Below are positions 7,960 to 15,542 of a DNA stretch of 64,000 nt, one piece after another (position 1 is the stretch's first letter; each line of letters opens with the position of its first letter). A program made the translations under genes and the position numbers. A model generated the notes under the pieces. It ran no database searches and had not been told where the DNA came from. It worked only from the letters and a program-made list of their open reading frames with translations. Origin of the DNA: Herbiconiux oxytropis (GTDB lineage Bacteria > Actinomycetota > Actinomycetes > Actinomycetales > Microbacteriaceae); the NCBI RefSeq assembly GCF_024979315.1, contig NZ_JANLCK010000001.1, forward strand, positions 434,001-498,000, given 5' to 3'.

Positions 7960-8850
7960 CTACAGGCCCTTGACGAACTCCTGCAGCCACGGGCGGAGGT
8001 CGGGCCCGAGGTCCTGACGGTCGCTCGCCAGCTGCACGATGGCCTTGATGTAGTCGAGCTTGTCGCCGGTGTCGTAGCGGCGGCCACCGAAGACGACGCC
8101 GTAGACGCCGCCCGCGATCTCGTCGTCGCCCGCCAGGGTGAGCAGAGCATCCGTCAGCTGGATCTCGTTGCCCTTGCCCGGAGGCGTGTTCTCGAGGATG
8201 TCGAACACCTCGGGCATGAGCACGTAGCGGCCGATGACGGCGAGGTTGGAGGGAGCGGTGCCCTTGTCTGGCTTCTCGACGAGACCGGTGACCTTCACCA
8301 CGTCGTCTTCATCGGTCTGCTCGACCGAGGCCACACCGTAGAGGTGGGTCATGGAGGGGTCGACCTCCATGAGGGCGATCACCGTGGCGGTGCGCGACTG
8401 CTGCACCTCGAGCATGCGCTTCAGCAGCGGGTCGCGCGCGTCGATGATGTCGTCGCCGAGGAGCACGGCGAAGGGCTCGTGGCCGACGTGCATGCGCGCG
8501 CGCAGCACGGCGTGGCCGAGGCCGAGCGGGTCGCCCTGGCGCACGTAGTGCATCTCGGCGAGGGCGGTCGACTCGTTGACGACTCGGAGCATGTCGCCCT
8601 TGCCCTTCTGCTGAAGGGTCGACTCGAGCTCGTACACCCGGTCGAAGTGGTTCTCGATGGCCGCCTTGTTGCGGCCGGTGACGACGAGCACGTCGTTGAG
8701 CCCCGCGTCGACGGCCTCCTCGACGACGTACTGGATGGCCGGCTTGTCGACGACAGGGAGCATCTCCTTCGGCATCGCCTTCGTCGCGGGCAGGAAGCGT
8801 GTGCCGAGTCCGGCAGCCGGAATTACGGCTTTCGTCAATTGTGTCCCCAT
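7960..8850 (-). CDS. galU: UTP-glucose-1-phosphate uridylyltransferase
   Basis: The enzyme makes UDP-glucose from UTP and glucose-1-phosphate for envelope glycans. The start is ATG 8848-8850 (MGTQLTKAVIPAAGLGTRF), giving 296 aa, the normal length; the frame stays open upstream but has no family similarity there. The nucleotide-binding motif PAAGLGTRFLPATKAMPKEM, the metal-binding GDDII, the VEKP sugar-binding motif and the catalytic region GKGNEIQLTDAL are all present. It is divergent from the 5-FCL gene, with only 25 bp between the two starts, so their promoters must overlap or lie inside the opposite gene. Confidence 0.96.
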   Translation of the reverse strand: MGTQLTKAVIPAAGLGTRFLPATKAMPKEMLPVVDKPAIQYVVEEAVDAGLNDVLVVTGRNKAAIENHFDRVYELESTLQQKGKGDMLRVVNESTALAEMHYVRQGDPLGLGHAVLRARMHVGHEPFAVLLGDDIIDARDPLLKRMLEVQQSRTATVIALMEVDPSMTHLYGVASVEQTDEDDVVKVTGLVEKPDKGTAPSNLAVIGRYVLMPEVFDILENTPPGKGNEIQLTDALLTLAGDDEIAGGVYGVVFGGRRYDTGDKLDYIKAIVQLASDRQDLGPDLRPWLQEFVKGL

Positions 8851-8875
8851 GATGCTCCCAGCGTATCCTGCTGGC

Positions 8876-9457
8876 ATGCCTACGGATGAGTCCAACGACA
8901 AGCGGGCTCTGCGCGCCGAGCTCCGCGAGCGCCGCCGCACGAGGCCGGCCCACGTGGTCGACGCGGCCAACGCCGGGTTCACGGCGAACCTGATCGCCCT
9001 GGCCACCGAGAAGCAGGCGCGCACCATCTCGGCGTACCTCTCCACGTCGTTCGAGCCCGACACCCGGCAGTTCCTCAACTGGGCCATCGCCGACGGCCGG
9101 CGCGTGCTCCTCCCGATCGCCCGGCAGGACGGACTGCTCGACTGGGCGGAGGGCGACGGCGAGACCGAGACCGAGGGACTCTACGGCCTGCCGGAGCCCG
9201 TGGGCGGCATCCTCGGCCCCATCGCCATCAACGACGCCGACCTCATCCTCATCCCCGCCTCCGCCGTCGACCAGCACGGCACCCGCATGGGCTGGGGCCG
9301 GGGCTACTTCGACCGCACGCTCGGCTCCATGGAGAAGCGGCCGCCTGTGTTCGCGGTGGTCTTCGATGATGAGATCCTTGAGCAGGTGCCGCGCGAGCTC
9401 CACGACGCCCCCGTCGACGGGGCCGTCACCCCCACGAGGATCATCCGCTTCTCGTGA
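8876..9457 (+). CDS. 5-formyltetrahydrofolate cyclo-ligase family protein
   Basis: The protein has 193 aa. It probably converts 5-formyl-THF to 5,10-methenyl-THF using ATP. The basic N-terminal helix KRALRAELRERRRTRP and the family signature near the C-terminus (PASAVDQHGTRMGWGRGYFD) are clear. The start ATG 8876 gives MPTDESNDKRALR; the frame extends further upstream, but that region is antisense to galU. It is followed after 37 bp by an FmdB-like gene and then mscL, a gene order common in high-GC actinobacteria. Confidence 0.92.
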   Translation: MPTDESNDKRALRAELRERRRTRPAHVVDAANAGFTANLIALATEKQARTISAYLSTSFEPDTRQFLNWAIADGRRVLLPIARQDGLLDWAEGDGETETEGLYGLPEPVGGILGPIAINDADLILIPASAVDQHGTRMGWGRGYFDRTLGSMEKRPPVFAVVFDDEILEQVPRELHDAPVDGAVTPTRIIRFS

Positions 9458-9494
9458 CCCGCCACCTGCACCGCCCCTGATCCCCGGAGACCCC

Positions 9495-9797
9495 GTGCCC
9501 ACCTACTCCTACCGCTGCACCGAGTGCGACAACGCCTTCGACATCCAGCAGGCCTTCACCGACGACACGCTCAGCGAGTGCCCCGTCTGCGGCGGCAGGC
9601 TGCGCAAGATCTTCAGCCCCGTGGGCGTGACCTTCAACGGATCGGGCTTCTACCGCACCGACTCGCGCGCCAAGACCTCATCGGGCTCATCCGGGTCGTC
9701 GGGCTCGTCGGGCGACGGGTCGGGTTCGTCGTCGAGCACTCCCCCTGCGAGCGCACCGGCCGCCCCGGCCGCGGCTCCCAGCAAGTCCGCATCGTAG
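9495..9797 (+). CDS. FmdB-type zinc-ribbon protein
   Basis: The start codon is GTG 9495, giving PTYSYRCTECDNAFD. Two CxxC pairs (CTEC, CPVC) about 22 residues apart form the putative zinc ribbon, followed by GVTFNGSGFYRTDSR, the typical end of the conserved part. The remaining 35 residues are a low-complexity Ser/Gly then Pro/Ala tail, normal for this family in actinobacteria. The family is named after a formamidase regulator, but its function here is unknown. It is 101 codons long and lies 10 bp before mscL. Confidence 0.9.
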   Translation: MPTYSYRCTECDNAFDIQQAFTDDTLSECPVCGGRLRKIFSPVGVTFNGSGFYRTDSRAKTSSGSSGSSGSSGDGSGSSSSTPPASAPAAPAAAPSKSAS

Positions 9798-9807
9798 GGT
9801 TGTCGGC

Positions 9808-10266
9808 ATGCTGAAGGGATTCAAGGAGTTCATCCTCCGCGGGAACGTCATCGACCTGGCCGTGGCCGTCGTCATCGGAGCCGCCTTCACGGGCGTCGTC
9901 AACTCGATCGTCAACAACATCTTCAACCCGCTGATCGCGTCGATCTTCCGAGCGAGCGACCTGGAGAACGTGGCGGTCTGGACACTGAACGGGTCCGACA
10001 TCAAGTTCGGCGCGGTGCTGGGCGCTCTCATCCAGTTCCTGCTCGTGGCCGTGGTGGTCTACTTCGTCTTCGTGCTGCCGATCAACCACCTCAAGAAGGC
10101 GGCCTTCGCCATCAAGAAGACCCCGGCCGAGTCGCTGCAGGAGAAGAACGAGGAGCTGCCTCCCACCGAGACCGAGCTGCTCATCCAGATCCGCGACCTG
10201 CTCGCGAACGAGCGCGCCGCCGCCGCGGGTGAGCCGCCGGCTACCGGGCACGCCCCCAAGCACTAG
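9808..10266 (+). CDS. mscL: Large-conductance mechanosensitive channel
   Basis: The protein has 152 aa. The pore helix sequence LRGNVIDLAVAVVIGAAFTGVV is the MscL signature. It is followed by the periplasmic loop and the second helix (IQFLLVAVVVYFVFVLPI), then a cytoplasmic helical bundle with PPTETELLIQIRDLL. It opens under membrane tension and releases solutes during osmotic downshock. The channel is the third gene of the 5-FCL/FmdB/mscL row and converges with the small gene at 10267 without any gap. Confidence 0.97.
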   Translation: MLKGFKEFILRGNVIDLAVAVVIGAAFTGVVNSIVNNIFNPLIASIFRASDLENVAVWTLNGSDIKFGAVLGALIQFLLVAVVVYFVFVLPINHLKKAAFAIKKTPAESLQEKNEELPPTETELLIQIRDLLANERAAAAGEPPATGHAPKH

Positions 10267-10467
10267 TCACCAGTGCGGCGGAACGTCGCGCTTCAGCCGG
10301 TCGTCGTTGGGCCCCGTCGTCGCCGAGGGCGGCCGGTCGCCCCACGACTCGTCGGTGTCCTCCGCCGCGCGCACCGGCGCGCCCTCCGGAGTCGCCTGGG
10401 GCGTCGGGTCGCTACCGGGCACGGGGCCGGTCGAGACCCGGCGCCGGCCTGTCCTCTGCACACTCAT
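10267..10467 (-). CDS. Small conserved protein ending in DVPPHW
   Basis: The protein has 66 aa (MSVQRTGRRRVSTGPV... to NDDRLKRDVPPHW). It is Pro/Thr-rich and probably disordered, with a C-terminal DRLKRDxPPHW motif that I recognise from small hypothetical proteins in Microbacteriaceae. It lies 25 bp downstream of the large helicase-like gene on the same strand and is likely transcribed with it. Its stop codon abuts that of mscL. No function is known. Confidence 0.7.
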   Translation of the reverse strand: MSVQRTGRRRVSTGPVPGSDPTPQATPEGAPVRAAEDTDESWGDRPPSATTGPNDDRLKRDVPPHW

Positions 10468-10492
10468 GCGAGCGATCCTAGGTCGTGACGGC

Positions 10493-13400
10493 CTAGAACG
10501 AGATCGGCTGGGTCTCGACGAGCGCCAGCTCCCGCACCCCGAGCACGTTCGCGATCCTCGCGGCCACGGCCTCGGGGTTCGTGAAGAGCTCGAAGGAGTG
10601 CACACGGAGGTAGTGCCAGCCGAGACGGCGCAGCATGTCGGGTCGGAGCCGGAGCGACTCGCGGAGCGACGTGGAGTGCACCACCGCATCCGTCTCGATC
10701 GCGATGGCCCTGCCGTCGTGCGAGGCCACGAGCGTGAGTTTGCCACGGTGCTCGAAGGCCACGTCGAGGCCGCGTGCGCCGAGGCGGCGGGCGAGGTCGA
10801 TGAGCAGGGCGTCGCCGGGAGAGGAGAAGGTGTCGGGGGTCGGGCCCGACTCAGCCTCCTGCAGGATCTGGCGGAGCGCGACGACACCGAAGTTCATCCG
10901 GTCCTCGTCGATGTCGGCCGGCGTGAAGCAGCTGACGATGTCCATGGATCGGCGGGCCCTCGTCATCCCGACCGCGAGCAGGCGCTCGCCTCCGGGGCGG
11001 GCGAGCCCGCCGAAGTTCGTGAGCACGCGGCCGTGCGCGGTCTTGCCGTAGCCGACCGAGAAGATCACCCGGTCGCGGCTCTGCGCCACCGACTGCTCGA
11101 GCGTGGCCACCATGAACGGCTCTGCGCGCTCCTTGAGCACGAAGTCGGCGAGGTCGCTGCGCTTGGCGAAGGCCGCGAGCACCGCCTGCTGCACGCGCAC
11201 GGCGTGCTTGGGCGAAGCCGTGATGACCATGAGCGATTCGCGCGGGTAGTTGATGGCGTGGTCGAGCACGAGCGAGACGACCTCGTCGACCTCGGCGTCG
11301 ACGGATTCGACGGCTCCGGTCTCGGAGTCGGGCATGCCGCCTCGGCCCTCGACGTAGTGCAGAGCGAGGCTGCCGTGGCCGAGGAATGTGCCGGCCCACG
11401 GGAGCGAGTCGATCTTGCCGCCGTAGAAGCGGTGGTTCACGAGCTCGGCCAGATCTTCGCCGCCCGCGCGGTAGCTGCGGGTGAGCGAGAGGGTCGGCAC
11501 GAGGTCGGCGAGGCGCGCGAGCGCGGAGTCCGAGTGCAGCTCGTCGACAAGCGACGCGTCGTCGCGTGAGCGGGTGCGCTGGTCGTCGACGGGGCGGATG
11601 GCGACCTCGAAATGCGAGGGCGTCTGCGTCACCGGGTCGCCGAACGCGACGACCTGGCGGGCACGGCGGATGGCGCCCACGTTCTCGGCCAGGGTCGTGG
11701 CGCCGGCGTCGACGAGCACGACCGTGTCGAAGGTGATGGCATCCGTGATCTGCGAGACCTCGTAGGGAGAGGCGAGCCAGACCGGCGCGAGCACCTTGCC
11801 GAGATGGGGAGCGGCTTCGTGCAGTGAGAACGACGACACGCCGTCGCCGCGCAGCAGCTGCTTGAGGGCGGTGGCCTCCATCGGGTGGTCGAGGATGCCG
11901 ACGCTCCAGGTCTCGGCGAGCTGCCACGCGAGCAGCTGGCCGTTCATCGAGGCGTGGGCCTCGTCGACGAGCCGGAAGTCGCCCTCGAGGCGGTCGAGCA
12001 CGCCCGTGTTGGCGCCGAGCAGGGCTCGGTCGTTCGCGAGCATGAGCTCGAGCACCGACTGCCACCAGGCGAGCTCGAGCTCGTCGGGCACGGCGTGCTC
12101 GGGCACGTGCCGGTTCGAGAGGTCGACGAGCAGCGGATCGAGCGAGTGCTCGCGCAGCGAGTCGAGGAGCTCGGTGCGCTCCTGCAGGTTGGCGAGCACC
12201 TCCGACTCGGCGGCGAGACCCTCGATCATGCCGATGAGCTGGTCGATCGGCAGCGAGCCGAGCTGCTTCGAGGTGCCGACCGTGCCGAGCGGAAGGTCGA
12301 GCTGCGCCAGATCCTCGGTGACGCGCTGGAACGCCATCTGCACGTCGTTGATGCCCACGGGGATCTCCGGCGGGATGCCGGCCGCGGCGAAGCGGTACCA
12401 GAGGGTGCGCTGCTGCTGGATGCGGCGGAGCGACTCGTTGATGTCGCCGATGTGCACGCCGGGACGCACGTACTCCTTGGCGAGCGACTTGAGCCGCCGG
12501 CGCGAGGTCGACGACATCTGCGGAGCGTCGCGGCGCGGGGAGGTGGCGGCGATGAGGTCGGTGAGCGAGCGGTCGAAGACCACGGGCAGGAACTTGTCGA
12601 GCGTCTCGCGGAGGTCGGCGAGCAGTCGCAGGTAGGTGCCGAGCTCGGTGAGCGAGGTGAACGGCCGCATGCGGGTCTGGCCGATGAGGTCGTAGGCGCC
12701 CGTGAGGAGCTTGGGCAGATCGGAGTTGTTGAGGCGCTTGGCGAGAGCGTGTGCGCGGTGGGCGTCGTCGCCCGAGGAGAACTGGGCGCCGTACCAGGGC
12801 GAGTCGTCGGGGCCGTAGCGGAACTGGCCGAGCTCGGCGGCGCGTGAGAGCGTCTTGGCGGCCTTCTGCCGGCCGGAGGCGAGCGACTCGAGCGCCGGGC
12901 GGTCGAGTCTGGCGGTGGTGGCCGGCGGGTTCGGCAGCAGGGCGAGCCGCGCGAGCTCGCGCAGCGCATCCAGCACCGAGACCTTCAGCAGCGGGTCGAC
13001 CCGCGACATCGAGGTGCGGTAGTCCAGCAGCACGCTGCGCAGGCGCACGAGCGCCTCGTCGACGTCGGCCACCCGGGGCTGCGCGGCCTTCTCGTTGCGC
13101 CCGATCGACTGGATGAGGTCACGGCGGAGCGTGCGCGGCGAGACCGCGACGCCCGGGAGCCCCACGTCGGAGAGACGTCGGTTGATGCCGCCGAGGCTGA
13201 GCCGGCGCGGGCTCACCACGAGCACGCGCTTGTTCTGGGCCACGAGCGCGCCGATGGCGTTCACGATGGTCTGGGTGCCGCCCGTGCCGGGGAGGGTCTT
13301 CACCACGAGCGAGTTGCCGCCCGCGATCTGCGCGATCACGTTCTCCTGCTCGCCGTCGGCGTCGAGCAGGAGGGTGTCGGTGGAGGGCGCGCGGTGGTCC

Positions 13401-14284
13401 TGCGGAGACGGGTCGATGGGGTGGTAGCCGTCCTGCACTCCGCGACGGGAGGTGAGGTTGCCTGCGAGCGCGTCGAGCACCGGATGCGCGAGGTCGCCGC
13501 TGTCGGCCAGCATGTCACTCGCGACGTCGGCAAACGAGGAGACCACGAGACGCGGGTGCACCTGGAACCACGCGAGGTGCGAGGTGAGGCTGCGCAGGCG
13601 GTCGATGACCGGCTGCGGCTTGAAGACGCCGTTGGAGGCGGCGAGCGCCACGAGCGACTCGCGATCGAGCGTGATCTGGAACTGCTCCTGCAGGCGGCGC
13701 GCGAGCACGGGGTTGACGAAGGGGGCGCCGCGGAGCTTGAGCTCGAAGTCGCGGCCGTAGCGTCGCACCGAGATGGGGCGCAGGAGCACGGGGGCGCGGA
13801 AGGACTGCTCCGCACCGGCCCCGCCGTCGGCCCCGGGGCCAGCATCGGGGGCAGTGCCGCGCCACTCGGCGAGGCCGATGGCGAGGTGCACGGAGTCGAT
13901 GCCACGGACCGAGCGCAGCTCCACGCCCTTGTCGGTGATGGCGCCGGCGGCGATGCGGGCGTTCCGGAGGGCGAGCTCGTCGCGGATGAGGCTCGATAGC
14001 AGGGTGGAGTTGCCGGTGATGAACTGGGCGAGACCGCCGGGGTGCGTGGTGCTCAGTTCGATGCGAGAGCGTGGGGAGTCGTCGAACGCGATGAGGGGCG
14101 AGGGGCCGCCGATCGCAGCGATCTCGGCGCGCCAGGCGTCGCGCGTGGGTTCGACGAGGCTGTCGGTGCTGTAGACCTGGCCGACCTGGCCACCGCCCTG
14201 ACCGTTCCGCCCCCAGGCCGACTCCACGGGGTCGACCGCAGACGGGGTCTCGTCTGCTTCTCGTTTCTTATCGGCGCGCCACAC
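10493..14284 (-). CDS. Giant SF1 helicase-like protein with degenerate ATPase and nuclease motifs
   Basis: The protein has 1263 aa and a GTG start. The architecture matches the DUF4011/SF1-helicase/DUF559-type nuclease proteins: an N-terminal region to about 310, a helicase core from about 320 to 1100, and a Vsr-like nuclease domain at about 1160-1263 (ending RLGWHYLRVHSFELFTNPEAVAARI). The key motifs are altered. Walker A reads LPGTGGTQT (about 330) instead of GxxGxGKT, so the lysine is missing. The motif II region reads VLVDAGATTLAE (about 855) instead of DEASQ, and the nuclease has IETDAVVH instead of IEVDGxxY. Motif III-like FGDPVTQTPS and a motif VI-like GMTRARRSM survive. I expect DNA or RNA binding without normal ATP hydrolysis. 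The reading frame is intact over 3.8 kb. Confidence 0.8.
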   Translation of the reverse strand: MWRADKKREADETPSAVDPVESAWGRNGQGGGQVGQVYSTDSLVEPTRDAWRAEIAAIGGPSPLIAFDDSPRSRIELSTTHPGGLAQFITGNSTLLSSLIRDELALRNARIAAGAITDKGVELRSVRGIDSVHLAIGLAEWRGTAPDAGPGADGGAGAEQSFRAPVLLRPISVRRYGRDFELKLRGAPFVNPVLARRLQEQFQITLDRESLVALAASNGVFKPQPVIDRLRSLTSHLAWFQVHPRLVVSSFADVASDMLADSGDLAHPVLDALAGNLTSRRGVQDGYHPIDPSPQDHRAPSTDTLLLDADGEQENVIAQIAGGNSLVVKTLPGTGGTQTIVNAIGALVAQNKRVLVVSPRRLSLGGINRRLSDVGLPGVAVSPRTLRRDLIQSIGRNEKAAQPRVADVDEALVRLRSVLLDYRTSMSRVDPLLKVSVLDALRELARLALLPNPPATTARLDRPALESLASGRQKAAKTLSRAAELGQFRYGPDDSPWYGAQFSSGDDAHRAHALAKRLNNSDLPKLLTGAYDLIGQTRMRPFTSLTELGTYLRLLADLRETLDKFLPVVFDRSLTDLIAATSPRRDAPQMSSTSRRRLKSLAKEYVRPGVHIGDINESLRRIQQQRTLWYRFAAAGIPPEIPVGINDVQMAFQRVTEDLAQLDLPLGTVGTSKQLGSLPIDQLIGMIEGLAAESEVLANLQERTELLDSLREHSLDPLLVDLSNRHVPEHAVPDELELAWWQSVLELMLANDRALLGANTGVLDRLEGDFRLVDEAHASMNGQLLAWQLAETWSVGILDHPMEATALKQLLRGDGVSSFSLHEAAPHLGKVLAPVWLASPYEVSQITDAITFDTVVLVDAGATTLAENVGAIRRARQVVAFGDPVTQTPSHFEVAIRPVDDQRTRSRDDASLVDELHSDSALARLADLVPTLSLTRSYRAGGEDLAELVNHRFYGGKIDSLPWAGTFLGHGSLALHYVEGRGGMPDSETGAVESVDAEVDEVVSLVLDHAINYPRESLMVITASPKHAVRVQQAVLAAFAKRSDLADFVLKERAEPFMVATLEQSVAQSRDRVIFSVGYGKTAHGRVLTNFGGLARPGGERLLAVGMTRARRSMDIVSCFTPADIDEDRMNFGVVALRQILQEAESGPTPDTFSSPGDALLIDLARRLGARGLDVAFEHRGKLTLVASHDGRAIAIETDAVVHSTSLRESLRLRPDMLRRLGWHYLRVHSFELFTNPEAVAARIANVLGVRELALVETQPISF

Positions 14285-14429
14285 AGGGCCACAGTACGTG
14301 TCGTCGCCCGGAATCCCGGGTAATCACGGGCGAGTTTCGCGATCCGGCGTGGCGAGAGCACCCTGGCCGCGGGCCGGGTGGCGACCGCGGCGGAATAAAC
14401 CGGGTCCGTCACGGGCTTGAACCTGGGAC

Positions 14430-15518
14430 ATGACGAACCTCTCGGTGCTCGACCTGATCCCCGTCCGCTCCCGGCAGAGCTCCGGTGAGGCGGTGGCCGC
14501 CAGCCTCGCCCTCGTGCAGGCCGCCGAGCGGCTGGGCTTCACCCGGTACTGGCTCGCGGAGCACCACAACATGCCCGCCGTGGCCTCGACCTCGCCGTCG
14601 ACGCTGATCGCGCACTTCGCGGCCGGCACGTCACGCATCCGCCTCGGCTCGGGCGGTGTCATGCTCCCCAACCACGCACCGCTGTCGATCGCCGAGCAGT
14701 TCGCACTGCTCGAGGCCATGCACCCGGGGCGCATCGATCTCGGCCTCGGCCGGGCCCCCGGCTCGGACCCCGTGACCTCCTACATGCTGCGCGGGCCGCG
14801 CACGACGACAGACGGCGATCCCGCCGAGACCTTCCCCACCGACGTCGAGACGGTCGCGGCGCTGCTCGGCTCCGATCGCCCGCCGAGCGACGAGCCGTTC
14901 GGCGACGACCAGCCGGGTGTGGGCCTCAACATCCGCGCGCGGTCGTACGAGCTGAAGGCCACACCCCGCGTCACGAGCGCGCCCGAGATGTGGCTGCTCG
15001 GCTCGAGCGACTTCAGCGCCGCCCTCGCCGCGAAGCTCGGCATGGCCTACGTCTTCGCCAACCACTTCGGCCAACCCGGCATCGAGCGCGCGCTCGAGCT
15101 CTACCGCTCGTCGTTCCAGCCCTCCGAGGCTCTCGCCGCCCCCAAGACGCTCGTGACCGCCAACATCTCGGTGGCCGACACCGCCGAGGAGGCCGAGCAG
15201 CTCGCGCTCCCCCAGCTCATCCAGATGGCCCGCATCCGCACCGGGGGCGCGCTCACCCCGCAGCTGACGATCGAGGCCGCCGCGGCCACGGAGCTCGGGC
15301 CCATGGAGCAGGAGTCGGTGCGCGACCAGTCGCGCCGCTGGCTGATCGGCACGGCCGACGAGGTGGCCGCGCGCATCCGCTCGCTCACCGAGCAGCACGG
15401 GGTCGACGAGGTCATGGTGTCGCCCGTGGGAGGCGCCCACGAGGGCGATTCGATGACGGACTCGCCGGCACGCATCCGCTCGCTCGAGCTCGTCGCGCCG
15501 CACTTCACCGCGCGCTGA
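14430..15518 (+). CDS. LLM-class flavin-dependent oxidoreductase
   Basis: The protein has 362 aa. It is a luciferase-like monooxygenase fold: SVLDLIPVRSRQSSGEAV at the N-terminus, then YWLAEHHNMPAVASTSP, IRLGSGGVMLPNHAPLSIAE and GRIDLGLGRAPGSDP, the MsnO8-like subgroup signature of single-subunit enzymes. The cofactor is FMN or F420; the substrate is unknown. The start ATG 14430 lies 145 bp from the divergent helicase-like gene. The C-terminus contains GTADEVAARIRSLTEQHGVDEVMVS, typical for the family. Confidence 0.9.
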   Translation: MTNLSVLDLIPVRSRQSSGEAVAASLALVQAAERLGFTRYWLAEHHNMPAVASTSPSTLIAHFAAGTSRIRLGSGGVMLPNHAPLSIAEQFALLEAMHPGRIDLGLGRAPGSDPVTSYMLRGPRTTTDGDPAETFPTDVETVAALLGSDRPPSDEPFGDDQPGVGLNIRARSYELKATPRVTSAPEMWLLGSSDFSAALAAKLGMAYVFANHFGQPGIERALELYRSSFQPSEALAAPKTLVTANISVADTAEEAEQLALPQLIQMARIRTGGALTPQLTIEAAAATELGPMEQESVRDQSRRWLIGTADEVAARIRSLTEQHGVDEVMVSPVGGAHEGDSMTDSPARIRSLELVAPHFTAR

Positions 15519-15542
15519 GCCACCCCGCGAGGCGTCGGCCGA

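Noticed and set aside
7960-9087. GalU with 79 extra N-terminal residues
   Set aside because: The extension is antisense to the 5-FCL gene and lacks similarity; normal-length GalU starts at 8850.
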